A program made the translations under genes and the position numbers. This document shows positions 1 through 9,926 of a DNA stretch of 64,000 bases, piece by piece. This DNA is from Spirochaetia bacterium UBA2205 (lineage in GTDB: Bacteria > Spirochaetota > UBA4802 > UB4802): contig DCUV01000057.1 of NCBI GenBank assembly GCA_002328585.1, forward strand, positions 1 to 64,000, read 5' to 3'. Below the pieces are notes generated by a model. That model worked only from the letters and a program-made list of their open reading frames with translations, did no database searches and was not told the DNA's origin. Position 1 is the first letter of the stretch, and each line of letters starts with the position of its first letter.

Positions 1-1725
1 GTTGTAGATAATATTACTATAAAAGAATCACCTGACTGGTTAAAAGCACGCGTTGAAGCAATTGGTATGCGTCCAATCAACAACATAGTTGATGTTACCA
101 ATTATGTTATGGCAGAATTAGGCGAACCAATGCATGCATTTGACCGTAAAAAACTGAGAGGAAATGAAATTATAGTAAGGTTTGCATCTGAAGGTGAACT
201 TCTTATGACATTGGATGGGCAGGAACATATCTTAACATCACAGGATGTTGTTATTGCCGATAGCGGTGGACCCATTGCTTTAGCTGGTGTTATGGGTGGT
301 GGAAACAGCGAAATTGAAGACAGCACTACATCGATAGTTCTTGAAGCTGCAAATTTTAATCCAGTGTATATTCGTAGAACAGCAAACCGCCACAACCTGA
401 GAACTGAAGCGGCAATACGTTTTGAAAAATCTCTTGATCCTGAACTATGCCCTGATGCAATCCTCCGTTGTTATGAACTTATCAAAATGCTTTTATCTGA
501 AGCTGAAGCAACAACACACATTGTTGATGCTTATCCGGTTAAGGCAAAACCCATAAGCATAGCAACAACTACTGATTTTATACGCAGAAAACTTGGGCAT
601 GCTATTGATGATGACACTATAGTTTCTATACTAACATCGCTTGATTTCAAAGTTAATAAACATAATAATAATCTTACTATTGATGTCCCCAGCTACCGGG
701 CAACAAAAGATGTTTCAATTCCTGATGATATTGTTGAAGAGATTGGCAGGATATACGGTTATGATAATATACCTCAACAGGCGCCATTTGTTCCCTGTGC
801 TCCGCCACAGCAAAATATTAAACGGACTTTTGAGCGAACTGTTAAATCAATTCTTGTCAATGACTACCATATGACTGAGGTAAGCAATTATTCTTTTGTT
901 GGTGAAGCATTGCTGAATAGATTACAGATGAATGAAGATAAGGGATTGCGATTAAAAAATCCATTATCAAAAGAACAGGACAGGCTCAGAGAAAGCCTTA
1001 TACCCAATATTATCATCAACATTACTACCAATCAGCGATTTTTTGATGATTTCAGAATATTTGAATTGGGCAGAGTATATCATAAGCAGGACAGGACATC
1101 ACCTGATTTAGCCAGGGAAAATACGCGAGTTGCCGGTATAGTGTATGCAAAAAAACCATTGTATCCTTTATTCTATGATGCTAAAGAATGTTGCATTGGA
1201 TTATTTCATAAAACACAGAGAACGAATTATAGTATTAATCCTGCTTGTAACCAGCTACCGCCATACGCTCATCCCGCTCGTTCACTGGAAATAGCAATTG
1301 ATAACAGGTCAATAGCATTGATATGTGAACTGCATCCTAAGATCATTAATGAATTTGAAATCAAAGGCAGCGTGGCATTATTTGATGTTGATATTGATTT
1401 ATTATTGAATTCACCGGTTCAGGAAACTATATTTAAAGAATTACCACGATTCCCGGATGTACCATTTGATATTTCAATTCTGGCAGATGAAAAAGAATAT
1501 GCTGCAACATTAGTAACCATGTTATACAAGGCTGACACAACTCATATTAAAAATGTTGATGTAATTTCAGTATATAATCAACCACCTATACCGCAGGGTA
1601 AAAAATCGGTTTCTTTCAGGATAATTTTTAGAGCTGACGATCATACATTAACACCTGAAGAAGCAGATTCCTTACAAAAGAAGGTTATACATTTTGTTGA
1701 GAAAAATGGATATAAGCTCCGTTAA
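1..1725 (+). CDS. pheT: Phenylalanine--tRNA ligase beta subunit (5' truncated by window edge)
   Basis: Beta chain of the (alpha-beta)2 phenylalanyl-tRNA synthetase, which charges tRNA-Phe in the cytoplasm. The frame is open from base 1, so 574 residues are visible; bacterial PheT is about 790-800 residues, so roughly the first 220 (EMAP-like tRNA-binding part) lie outside. The visible part opens with the B3/B4 signature (SPDWLKAR, then MRPINNIVDVTNYVMAELG, HAFD), continues through a B5-like domain near visible residues 190-260, and ends with an anticodon-binding FDX-ACB domain (from KELPRFPDVPFD to the C terminus). pheS would be expected upstream. The stop overlaps a convergent gene by 4 bases. 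Confidence 0.95.
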   Translation, partial: VVDNITIKESPDWLKARVEAIGMRPINNIVDVTNYVMAELGEPMHAFDRKKLRGNEIIVRFASEGELLMTLDGQEHILTSQDVVIADSGGPIALAGVMGGGNSEIEDSTTSIVLEAANFNPVYIRRTANRHNLRTEAAIRFEKSLDPELCPDAILRCYELIKMLLSEAEATTHIVDAYPVKAKPISIATTTDFIRRKLGHAIDDDTIVSILTSLDFKVNKHNNNLTIDVPSYRATKDVSIPDDIVEEIGRIYGYDNIPQQAPFVPCAPPQQNIKRTFERTVKSILVNDYHMTEVSNYSFVGEALLNRLQMNEDKGLRLKNPLSKEQDRLRESLIPNIIINITTNQRFFDDFRIFELGRVYHKQDRTSPDLARENTRVAGIVYAKKPLYPLFYDAKECCIGLFHKTQRTNYSINPACNQLPPYAHPARSLEIAIDNRSIALICELHPKIINEFEIKGSVALFDVDIDLLLNSPVQETIFKELPRFPDVPFDISILADEKEYAATLVTMLYKADTTHIKNVDVISVYNQPPIPQGKKSVSFRIIFRADDHTLTPEEADSLQKKVIHFVEKNGYKLR

Positions 1726-2426
1726 TCAGTATATTCTCGTTCCCATGCATAATGAGCTCTGTTTCGTTGCAATGCTGTTTCTTCTTTTTTACACATGCTA
1801 AACTCATCCCACAGTTTTTTAGTAAAATACTGAGGTTTACTATATAATTCAATTTCACCTTTCTTCAAATTATAATTATTATCTACAAATTCAAAAAGAT
1901 GATTCCATGAAACAACTTTGAATCGTAATGGTGTGTGTACAGTATCTGCTAATTCATTTGTTTTATGTTTAACAATAAAATCATAAGGATTATAATGTTC
2001 AGGACTTTCGTATATAACTTTTTTGATGTTATAATTTTTATCCAAAACTACACCTATCACCTCAATGTCATGTTTGCCAAACATTATTTCCTGTAGTTTT
2101 ATTCCTCCAGTATAAATATTTCTGGTAAGCCATGGAACTAATCCCTTATTTTTATTTACCTCCTTTTCCCAGAAAAAATGATATGCGATATGTTTATTGC
2201 CATTGCTATCAATACTTATCCGGTAATAAACAGCACCTGGATATTCATATTCATAGTTTGATATAATATAAGGGCAGTATTTTTCAGCTAATGTATCGTC
2301 TTTTAATGGCTGGAAATCAGGGATATCCATATCATTTATACGGATTACTTTATGAGAAATATACATCATAAATCCAAATAATAGTATTAGCAATATTGCT
2401 ATAACTCCGCCTACGATTTTCTTCAT
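1722..2426 (-). CDS. Membrane-anchored protein of unknown function
   Basis: 234 residues, not recognised as a named family. Residues 4-24 form one hydrophobic helix (IVGGVIAILLILLFGFMMY) preceded by MKK, giving an N-terminal anchor or uncleaved signal; no lipobox is visible. The rest is hydrophilic and rich in Tyr, Asn and Lys, likely exported. A run AYHFFWEKEVNKNKG followed by a predicted beta-rich stretch (IEVIGVVLDKNYNIKKVIYES) suggests a compact folded domain. It converges on pheT with a 4-base overlap and is separated by about 340 bases from the UPF0182 gene behind it, so it looks monocistronic. Codon use resembles its neighbours, supporting a real gene. Confidence 0.75.
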   Translation of the reverse strand: MKKIVGGVIAILLILLFGFMMYISHKVIRINDMDIPDFQPLKDDTLAEKYCPYIISNYEYEYPGAVYYRISIDSNGNKHIAYHFFWEKEVNKNKGLVPWLTRNIYTGGIKLQEIMFGKHDIEVIGVVLDKNYNIKKVIYESPEHYNPYDFIVKHKTNELADTVHTPLRFKVVSWNHLFEFVDNNYNLKKGEIELYSKPQYFTKKLWDEFSMCKKEETALQRNRAHYAWEREYTD

Positions 2427-2537
2427 AAATAATTCTCCAAAAATAAAATTAGCAACTTCACCTGCGGCCTTTCCTATAAAGAGTTAAAATATTTTAAGGA
2501 CCTATACAAAATTTTAAAAAATTATAGCGTAATCAAG

Positions 2538-2729
2538 CTATACAAATCGTTTTTCTACAAACTGCATATGCCTGCCAGTTTCCCATGAGAACCTCATTTG
2601 TAAATCAGAATTAAATGGTTTTTCGATGTAACTCCATTCTCCTATCTGACCTCTCAGGTCATTGAATGGCACAGTTACAGCCACTCTTTCACCTTCCCGC
2701 TCTTTTTTACCACATATTATGACAAACAA
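2538..2729 (-). CDS. Doubtful short ORF, possibly a gene remnant
   Basis: 63 residues with some protein-like composition (GERVAVTVPFNDLRGQIGEWSYIEKPF), but no recognised domain, no clear ribosome-binding site and no partner. It sits in the 338-base gap 2427-2764. It may be the tail of a decayed gene; it may equally be a chance ORF. Confidence 0.2.
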   Translation of the reverse strand: MFVIICGKKEREGERVAVTVPFNDLRGQIGEWSYIEKPFNSDLQMRFSWETGRHMQFVEKRFV

Positions 2730-2764
2730 TAATATTCTTCACTTTATTCAGAATAACAGTAGTA
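2730..2764. repeat. Decayed copy of dispersed TTCAGAATGACA-type repeat
   Basis: The stretch ATTCTTCACTTTATTCAGAA followed by TAACA matches, with changes, the unit seen at 13244-13271 (ATTCTTCACTTCGTTTAGAA then TGACA). It lies directly behind the UPF0182 stop codon. Confidence 0.45.
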
Positions 2765-5470
2765 CTATCTGACATTCCTCAACGCTGTTAACGTTTCTTT
2801 TAAATTCTTTAATTCTTCGCCATATTTAGCCCAGTTTCCCTGGCGTTGATACTCCTCAGCCTGTATTAAATGCATATACGCTTTATTAACTAAATCTTTG
2901 ATTGCATACCCACCAGAATACTTCTCACCAAAGCTACCACCAGAAAACAGCTTTGATAAAGCTAATGATAAATTCTCTTCCATAACTATTTTATCTTTGT
3001 AAGATACTATCACACGCTTTAATTCGGGCATTTCACTTGTTTCTGCCTTAAGATAAAGGGGTTCAACAAAAAGTATTGAATCCCTGATAGGCAATACAAG
3101 CATGTTGCCACGAATTACTCGCGAACCCCGTTGATTCCACAGTGACAGTTGCTTTGATATTTCAGCATCCTGATTAATACGGGCTTCTATCTGCATTGGA
3201 CCAAAATTAAGTTTATCTTTAGGGAGGGTATATAGGCGCAACTCACCATAATCGGGCATATCACATCGAGCTACCATAAAGCCAATCATATTGTCTTTCT
3301 TTGCAGGTGTAAACGGCAAAATTAATAAAAACTCTGTTACAGATTCTCCTGGTAGCGATGTTACCAGATAGTAACTATGCATCTGTTCTCTTGCATTTTC
3401 ATATATTTGCTGCGGTATATCCCATAAATCTTCATTGTTATAAAAAACATTAATATTGGTCATGTGGTATCGCAGTAATTGTTGTGCCTGTATATTAAAT
3501 AGCGCTTCAGGATAGCGAAGATGTGTTTTTAAAGCATCAGGCATCTGCTCTAATGGAACAAATAAATTTTTGAATATTTTTGCATATACTTTTATTACCG
3601 GATCATTACTATCAACCATATAATACCGTATAGCTCCATTATATGCATCAATAACTATCTTTATTGGATTCCTTATATAATTAATTGATGCACCATTTGC
3701 CAATTGTATTGGAGTTGAATATGGAAAATAATTTGAACAAGTATATCCATCTATTATCCAGTAAATTTTCCCTTCAACTACAACAACGTACGGATCGGAA
3801 TCAAAATAAATAAACGGTGTAATAGCCTTAACCATATCAACAATATTTCTTCTGAAATGAATTCTGCTTTGATTAGTAATAACATTTGAAATTAGTATAT
3901 TGAAATCACCAAAGGCTATCGCATACATTGCTCGTTTCATAAACGAATCAAGAACATCGCCGCCAGTTCCATTGTAGATTGTATATTTATTTTCATCACC
4001 ATAAGGATAGTCAAATTCACCAGGCGTTATCGTTGTGTTGGTAATAATATATGGATTTTGATGCTCACCATAATATATCTGTGGTACTGTTACCGGTATT
4101 GGGATTGTACTTTTTGTTGGGATATCATAAAGAACCAATTCAGGTAATCCTTCTGGAGTTATTTTATCAACTCTGCTTGCAATAGCACCATATCCATGCG
4201 TAAATATAAGATGATTATTGAGCCATGAATTTTTTGAAACTGTTAGCTTTGTATTATCAAGTTCACGGGCAGAAAAATTTAAAGCTACCTTTTGATTATT
4301 GATAATATAGCGTACAATATCTACATCTATAAAGTCATAATACGGCTTTAATCCCTGCAGTTGCTTATATGTTTCCTTTAATGGACGCCAATCCCATAAA
4401 CGTATATTGTTAACTACATCCCTGTTTTTTTCTAAATCTCGGAAGGTTAATGTTTGTGCATTTTCAAACGGTAACTCTTTAACACCATTCAATCCAAATG
4501 CTATTCTTGTATAATTAATATTATGTTGTATATATGGTTTTTCTTTTTCTAATTCATTGGGATCAACAATAAATCGTTGCTGCAAAGCTGGAAATATTGT
4601 TCCAAATACAAAATATACGGGTAATAGTGTTATTAACAATATAATGGGCATTTTGAAACTTCTAATGACCATATTAGCAAAGAGAAGTATAGCTGCAACA
4701 ACAGATATAACCATACATATATCATAAGCCAATAGTTTTGCGTGAACATCGGCGTATCCTGCACCAAAAAATTTTGTACGGTTGTTAAATAAAAGATCAT
4801 AAGCCAGTAACCGGTAACCAGAGGCAATAATTATAACTATCAAACCAAATAAAATTGACAGATGAGCCCTGGCAAACCTGGAAAATTCCAGCTTACCATT
4901 TTGTGAAAAAATGCCATTATTAAGTATATGGAAAAAAAATGAAAAAATAGTAATGAATGATAATGAAACCAGTACCCAGCGAAATATAAATTTATAAAAA
5001 GGAAGAGAAAATACAAAAAAACCAATATCCATGTTAAATAAAGGTTCTTTGGGGAAATTGGTGAAAGCAACCTCATTTTTAAACATTAAATATTCTTTCC
5101 AGTAAGTTGAAGCCCACAATCCCATAAAAAAGCCCAGCACAACAACCCCAACAATAAGTATAACAAAAAGCAAATTACGTGTTGTTCCAAAACCCGGAAT
5201 CTTGATTTTATCAAGGATGTTTTTTGTAAAGATCCTACCTTTACCGCCCAGCATTCGTATCAAAATAAAATTAAGAATAAACAGTGCAATAAATATGCCC
5301 CAGAAAATTGTTTGAACATTAAATTTTGACAAGAATAAAATCCAGAATATATCTAAATGATTATAAATAGAAAACCATCGGTAATCTATATAAAATTTAC
5401 CAATTGAATAAACCAGAATATATCCTGTGATAAAAATGGTTAATGCAATCAAAAGTTTACGATTCATCAT
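2765..5470 (-). CDS. UPF0182 (COG1615) large membrane protein
   Basis: 901 residues, in the usual 900-1000 range of the UPF0182 family found in actinobacteria, cyanobacteria, clostridia and others; its biochemical role is unknown. The first 300 residues hold about seven transmembrane helices (for example near 5-25, 47-72, 97-125, 155-185, 205-225, 245-268, 272-295); the remaining 600 form a large, probably extracytoplasmic, domain. Family hallmarks seen are WFSIYNHLDIFW near the N terminus, FIVDPNELEKEKPYI after the last helix, and NIRLWDWRPL. The start MMNRK follows a plausible GGTGAT site. The next gene upstream, an MFS transporter, ends only 16 bases away, so they may be co-transcribed. 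Confidence 0.92.
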   Translation of the reverse strand: MMNRKLLIALTIFITGYILVYSIGKFYIDYRWFSIYNHLDIFWILFLSKFNVQTIFWGIFIALFILNFILIRMLGGKGRIFTKNILDKIKIPGFGTTRNLLFVILIVGVVVLGFFMGLWASTYWKEYLMFKNEVAFTNFPKEPLFNMDIGFFVFSLPFYKFIFRWVLVSLSFITIFSFFFHILNNGIFSQNGKLEFSRFARAHLSILFGLIVIIIASGYRLLAYDLLFNNRTKFFGAGYADVHAKLLAYDICMVISVVAAILLFANMVIRSFKMPIILLITLLPVYFVFGTIFPALQQRFIVDPNELEKEKPYIQHNINYTRIAFGLNGVKELPFENAQTLTFRDLEKNRDVVNNIRLWDWRPLKETYKQLQGLKPYYDFIDVDIVRYIINNQKVALNFSARELDNTKLTVSKNSWLNNHLIFTHGYGAIASRVDKITPEGLPELVLYDIPTKSTIPIPVTVPQIYYGEHQNPYIITNTTITPGEFDYPYGDENKYTIYNGTGGDVLDSFMKRAMYAIAFGDFNILISNVITNQSRIHFRRNIVDMVKAITPFIYFDSDPYVVVVEGKIYWIIDGYTCSNYFPYSTPIQLANGASINYIRNPIKIVIDAYNGAIRYYMVDSNDPVIKVYAKIFKNLFVPLEQMPDALKTHLRYPEALFNIQAQQLLRYHMTNINVFYNNEDLWDIPQQIYENAREQMHSYYLVTSLPGESVTEFLLILPFTPAKKDNMIGFMVARCDMPDYGELRLYTLPKDKLNFGPMQIEARINQDAEISKQLSLWNQRGSRVIRGNMLVLPIRDSILFVEPLYLKAETSEMPELKRVIVSYKDKIVMEENLSLALSKLFSGGSFGEKYSGGYAIKDLVNKAYMHLIQAEEYQRQGNWAKYGEELKNLKETLTALRNVR

Positions 5471-5486
5471 ATCACCTTACTAATTT

Positions 5487-6818
5487 TTACTTCATCTTTT
5501 CAGCTTTTTCTTTCAAAATTGCATTGAGGCGCGCTTCATCTTCGGGGAATGTTTTAACCATAACTAAAAGTAATAATCCACATAAAAGCCAGAAAAGATT
5601 TGCTATGTTAAATGCCATTAAACGGCCAAACATTACAATGAGTGCACTTATAACAACAGGTCCAAAACCCTTACCCAGATCATCTGTGAGATTAAATAGT
5701 GAAAAAATAGAACCCCGTGTCTCTGGAGTATTAACATTCAACAATATTGCACGGACATTGGGACCGGTGATAGTTACCATAAATCCGGTAATAAAGCCAT
5801 AAATTAATGGCAAGGTTGGATCTGGCTCAGGTATGATAACCTGAGGAGTGTAGTTAAGAAGCAATGCCATTGGAATAATGCCAATAAGCGTTGAGATGCC
5901 GCACAGCATTGGAAGATATTTGGGTTTGATATTATACAACCAATTACCAATGAATCCTCCAATAAATCCCCCCAATATTGCTGCAGCACCTACTGTCATT
6001 ACAATAAGTGTAGCTATCTGAATTGAGTAACCCTTATCCTGTGAATAGAAATCATTTAGAAAAATAAAGAAAACACCCCATGGTACAGTTCCAGGTATCC
6101 CCTGGAGAAATACCAGAATATTTGTTTTTATTTTAAATAGCGATTTATATTCATGCCAGTTAACTTTGCCTGTGTAAACCTTCCCTTCTTCAATAAGTTC
6201 TTTTAAACTTTCTTCAGTTTTTCCACGCTGAGGTTCTTTAACAAGCAATAAAAATATTAAAGCTAAAATAAAATTTGGAATTGCAACAACAATAAAAGGT
6301 AGGCGCCAACCATATACCGGCCCTATAAAACCAGCCATAAGTTGCCCTATAGCAATACCAAGTCCTTGAGCCAATCCAATCCATGCAGAAGCAGCAGCCC
6401 TGTTTTCATGTGAAAAATAATCACCAATGATGGAAAATGTTAAGGGAAGTGCACCACCAATGCCAATACCGGTTAAGGCTCTAAGCCAGAATAACTGATC
6501 ATAGTTTTGAGCAAAACCGGTTAATAAACATGGGATTTCTCCAATTATGATGACAAATAAAAATAAATTTCGCCGTGAAATCTTATCTGTTAAATAGCCT
6601 ATTGCTAATGTTATCAATCCTCCCAGAATCCAGAATACAAATGAAATGCGGCCGCCCAGCATGACATCGCGTTGTACATCATTAAAGCCAAAATCATGCG
6701 CAATCTGTGTTAAATTGGGAGCCATTAAATTTTGATCGGCAAACAAAAAAAGATTCATCAATGCAATTAAGATAACAGCAAACAACTCCTTTTTAGCAAA
6801 CCCGTTTTTTTGTTTCAT
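5487..6818 (-). CDS. MFS transporter, spinster-like
   Basis: 443 residues with about 12 transmembrane helices of the major facilitator superfamily. The loop between helices 2 and 3 carries GYLTDKISRRNLF, the conserved MFS motif A (GxLxDrxGRR), and helix 4 carries RALTGIGIGGALPLTFSIIGDYF, typical of the spinster/sugar-phosphate branch. A long cytoplasmic loop lies near residues 195-230. Substrate cannot be told; spinster-like members move lipids, sugars or organic anions. It is 16 bases ahead of the UPF0182 gene on the same strand, suggesting a two-gene unit. The start has a weak AGGATAT site in front. Confidence 0.88.
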   Translation of the reverse strand: MKQKNGFAKKELFAVILIALMNLFLFADQNLMAPNLTQIAHDFGFNDVQRDVMLGGRISFVFWILGGLITLAIGYLTDKISRRNLFLFVIIIGEIPCLLTGFAQNYDQLFWLRALTGIGIGGALPLTFSIIGDYFSHENRAAASAWIGLAQGLGIAIGQLMAGFIGPVYGWRLPFIVVAIPNFILALIFLLLVKEPQRGKTEESLKELIEEGKVYTGKVNWHEYKSLFKIKTNILVFLQGIPGTVPWGVFFIFLNDFYSQDKGYSIQIATLIVMTVGAAAILGGFIGGFIGNWLYNIKPKYLPMLCGISTLIGIIPMALLLNYTPQVIIPEPDPTLPLIYGFITGFMVTITGPNVRAILLNVNTPETRGSIFSLFNLTDDLGKGFGPVVISALIVMFGRLMAFNIANLFWLLCGLLLLVMVKTFPEDEARLNAILKEKAEKMK

Positions 6819-7240
6819 ATATCAAATATCCTCCAAAAATATAAACTTAACAACAATGTCATTTCGGGCAATTACCAAAATGCATTTTTCCTATCATATC
6901 GCCATAATGAAATCAAGAATTTTTTCAAATTTATTCAACATTCTTTTTACATGGCCTGTTGTGGTTTTGGTACTGATAATATTCCTTCCTCGCTACTGCC
7001 AAAATAATTGCAATCATTGTGCAAACAATAATAAACAGTATATGCATAAACAAGCGCATCTATTCCAATCATTGAATTCTTATAGGGAGCTATCGCACAA
7101 ATGATGTCATTAACGCTTTTAGTATAGATATATTGGACTACCTTTAAACTATTATTACTAACCGCCACAACAGTTGGATATTTCCCACTCCATGATGGAT
7201 CAATGTCAATATATTACATAGTTGTATATCACTATTTAAA
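6819..7240. other. Intergenic region without a convincing gene
   Basis: About 420 bases between the MFS gene start and the terminator of the acyl-CoA ligase gene. Short overlapping ORFs on both strands lack ribosome-binding sites and domain features. One CTATCGC word is at 7090-7096 (see the GCGATAGTT finding). Confidence 0.5.
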
Positions 7241-7283
7241 AAAAAACAAAGGGGCATTCTTTGTTTATGCCCCTTTGTTTTTT
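7241..7283 (-). terminator. Intrinsic terminator of the acyl-CoA ligase gene
   Basis: A near-perfect stem of AAACAAAGGGGCAT against ATGCCCCTTTGTTT with a 9-base loop, flanked by an A run on one side and a T run on the other, so it could act in both directions. It lies about 30 bases past the ligase stop. Confidence 0.85.
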
Positions 7284-7314
7284 AAACAAATTGCATTAAA
7301 TAAATCAAACTAAC

Positions 7315-8985
7315 TTATTTTTTCTCCATTTTTTCTAATTCCATTTTACGCAGTTCTTTTCGCAATATCTTTCCAACATTGCTTTTTGGCAGGTCATTGA
7401 TAAATTCAACCATTTTAGGAACTTTATATGCTGCCAATTTTGTTTTACAATAATCTATGACTTCCTGCTCGGTCATTGATTCACCAGGCTTAAGCACAAC
7501 AAATGCCTTAACTGTTTCACCACGATATTTGTCCGGAACTCCAATTGCACATGCTTCAAGAATTTTTGGATGTTCAAAAAGAACTTCATCAATGTCACGC
7601 GGGTAAATATTGTATCCACCTGCTATGATCATATCTTTCTTTCTGTCAACTATATAAAAATATCCATTCTCGTCCATCTTGCTGATATCACCGGTATAGA
7701 GCCATCCATCACGTAATGTTTTTGCTGTTTCATCAGGCATCTTGTAATATCCGCTCATTACCTGTGGTCCTCGGATACATAATTCACCTTCCTCTCCAAT
7801 TTTCATCTCTTTTGTCCCCTCATCCAGATCAACTATCTTACATTCAGTATCAGGAATTGGCAAACCAATGGAACCCGGAATTGTCTTTCCACCATAAGGA
7901 TTGATTGTTACAACAGGAGTTGTTTCGGATAAGCCGTATCCTTCGCATATCGGTGCACCTGTTTTTGCTTCAAACTCTCTAATAACATCAACTGGCAACG
8001 GAGCGGCACCTGAAAAACAACCTTTGATAGTTGAAATATCGGATTCTTTAATCTTTGGATGGTTTAAAAGCCCAACATAGAACGTTGGAACAGCAGGCAT
8101 AAAATCAACTTTATGTTTTATTAATGCTTCTAATACTGCTCCTGCCTCAGGACGTGGTATTAAAACCTGAGTCCATCCATGAAATGCACTAATATTCATA
8201 ACCGTTGTCATGCCAAATGAGTGGAAATATGGCAACACCCCAATACTGGTCAATTCACCACGTTTAAATTCAGGAAACCATGCCTTTATCTGCTGTACAT
8301 TCGATGAAAGGTTTTTATGTGAAAGCATTGCACCCTTACTAACAGCAGTTGTACCACCCGTATACTGCAAAGTTGCCAGATCATTAAATTTAGCCATATT
8401 CCCTGGATCTTTATCAGGATACTTTTTTAAAAGATCTGTCCATTCATATACCTCTGGCGTTGGAGGAATATTTTTATGATTGGCTTTGGCAACAATTGGT
8501 AAAAGCTGCTTTTTAGGAAATCCCAAATGGTCACGGATATGAGCTACAATAATCTTTTTCACCTGTGTTTTAGGTCGTAATGCAATCATACGGGGACCTA
8601 ACAGATCAAGGGTAATGAGCACTGTTGATTCTGAGTTATTTAACTGGTGTTCCAATTCATGATCCGTATATAGCGGATTATTCATAACCACTACTGCTCC
8701 TATCTTCCATGCTGCATATGAACCAATGACTATCTGCGGCATGTTTGGCATGAGCATTGCCACTTTATCTCCCGGTTTAACACCTAAATCAATCAATGCA
8801 TTGGCAATTTTATTAACCATTGACTGCATCTTTTTAAAACTAATTTTTGCATCCAGAAAGATCATTGCATTTTTACTGGGGAAATCTTTTGCAGATCTTT
8901 CAAAACCATGCACAACAGTTATCTCATCATATTTGATGGTATGCGGGACACCTGGTGCATAAGATTTCAACCAAATCTTTTCCAT
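7315..8985 (-). CDS. fadD: Long-chain fatty-acid--CoA ligase (FadD type)
   Basis: Adenylate-forming enzyme of the AMP-binding (ANL) superfamily: activates a carboxylic acid with ATP and joins it to CoA. 556 residues. The phosphate-binding loop is YTGGTTAVSKGA near residues 208-219; further motifs are GYGLSETTPV, GWLYTGDISKMDENGYFYI, the hinge DRKKDMIIAGGYNIYP and the C-terminal catalytic lysine region KSNVGKILRKELR. I place the start at MEKIWLK, because AGGAGG lies 8 bases ahead; a further in-frame ATG 21 bases upstream has no such site. A strong terminator follows. Substrate chain length cannot be read from sequence alone. Confidence 0.93.
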   Translation of the reverse strand: MEKIWLKSYAPGVPHTIKYDEITVVHGFERSAKDFPSKNAMIFLDAKISFKKMQSMVNKIANALIDLGVKPGDKVAMLMPNMPQIVIGSYAAWKIGAVVVMNNPLYTDHELEHQLNNSESTVLITLDLLGPRMIALRPKTQVKKIIVAHIRDHLGFPKKQLLPIVAKANHKNIPPTPEVYEWTDLLKKYPDKDPGNMAKFNDLATLQYTGGTTAVSKGAMLSHKNLSSNVQQIKAWFPEFKRGELTSIGVLPYFHSFGMTTVMNISAFHGWTQVLIPRPEAGAVLEALIKHKVDFMPAVPTFYVGLLNHPKIKESDISTIKGCFSGAAPLPVDVIREFEAKTGAPICEGYGLSETTPVVTINPYGGKTIPGSIGLPIPDTECKIVDLDEGTKEMKIGEEGELCIRGPQVMSGYYKMPDETAKTLRDGWLYTGDISKMDENGYFYIVDRKKDMIIAGGYNIYPRDIDEVLFEHPKILEACAIGVPDKYRGETVKAFVVLKPGESMTEQEVIDYCKTKLAAYKVPKMVEFINDLPKSNVGKILRKELRKMELEKMEKK

Positions 8986-9375
8986 TATACAAACCTCCTG
9001 TGTCATTTTGTAAATTATAATTATTAAGAATACATTTACTGGTAAAAATGATGGACAATGAAATACAACATATATAGCACCATATTAAAAATTATTACCA
9101 TACATTGTCAACCAATTATTTATATATAACATTTTTATTTTTTTATTGATATATAACTACAAAACATATCTATATATATATTATAATTTATATAGAAAAA
9201 ATTAACATGTATTTCCCTGTATACTTTAAATTTGTTTATCACATTAGCTGTAATTTTGTCGTCTGTATTGAGTCATCAATGGACATTATGCAATAACTTC
9301 GTATTGAATTTTTAATTGAAAAATTATATGGTTTTCATTACATAGTAGCAAGCTTATTATAAGGAGAAAGTTACT
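8986..9375. other. AT-rich divergent intergenic region
   Basis: 390 bases between the divergent acyl-CoA ligase and DUF2889 genes, with very A/T-rich tracts around 9110-9200. It presumably holds both promoters, but none fits a consensus well enough to assign. Confidence 0.4.
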
Positions 9376-9918
9376 ATGGAAAGCAAAAAAATTTTTTCTA
9401 GAACCATCGATATAGTTAGTTATCAGGATGGACCTGATTCAGTTCTTATTCAAGGTGAAATCAAAGACACACGCCTGTGTCAAAATTATCTGGTAACTGG
9501 AGAAAAACAAAACCCGGGCATACTGCACAATATGATCATTGCAATGCGTGTTAGCGGCAGTAACCTGGTAATAAGTGATATACAGGTAACAATGAAACAA
9601 TATACACGCGAAGAATGTGCAGACGCAAATTATAATATTCAAAAATTAAACGGGATTTCTATAACAAAGGGTTTTACAAAAGCTGTAAAAGATGCTATTG
9701 GCGGTACAAAAGGTTGTTCGCATGTAACAAATTGTATTCTTGCTATGGGGCCTGCCGCTGTTCAGAGTTACTGGGCTATGAAAGCTCAACAACCAGTTTC
9801 AAAAGAATTTGATAGTGGCGGCTCAATGTCTCAATATTTGATAGACACCTGTCATGTATGGCTGAAAGATGGCCCTATGGTAAAAAATTTAGCTGAGATA
9901 GTCAATAAATTAAAATAA
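9376..9918 (+). CDS. DUF2889 family protein
   Basis: 180 residues matching the DUF2889 family, whose members are often found near aromatic, steroid or acyl-CoA metabolism genes; no biochemical function is known to me. Recognisable features are the N-terminal SRTIDIVSYQDGPDSVLIQGEIKD beta-strand region (quoted in part: DIVSYQDG, IQGEIKD), the acidic REECADA helix and the cysteine-bearing GGTKGCSHVTNC segment near residues 120-132, which is the family's best-conserved block. AAGGAGAAAG stands 9 bases before the ATG. It is alone, facing away from the acyl-CoA ligase and converging on thiL 8 bases away. Confidence 0.8.
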   Translation: MESKKIFSRTIDIVSYQDGPDSVLIQGEIKDTRLCQNYLVTGEKQNPGILHNMIIAMRVSGSNLVISDIQVTMKQYTREECADANYNIQKLNGISITKGFTKAVKDAIGGTKGCSHVTNCILAMGPAAVQSYWAMKAQQPVSKEFDSGGSMSQYLIDTCHVWLKDGPMVKNLAEIVNKLK

Positions 9919-9926
9919 TATTTTAG

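Noticed and set aside
6947..7168. 73-residue minus-strand ORF in the gap before the acyl-CoA ligase terminator
   Set aside because: No ribosome-binding site, weak composition and overlapping plus-strand ORFs of equal quality.
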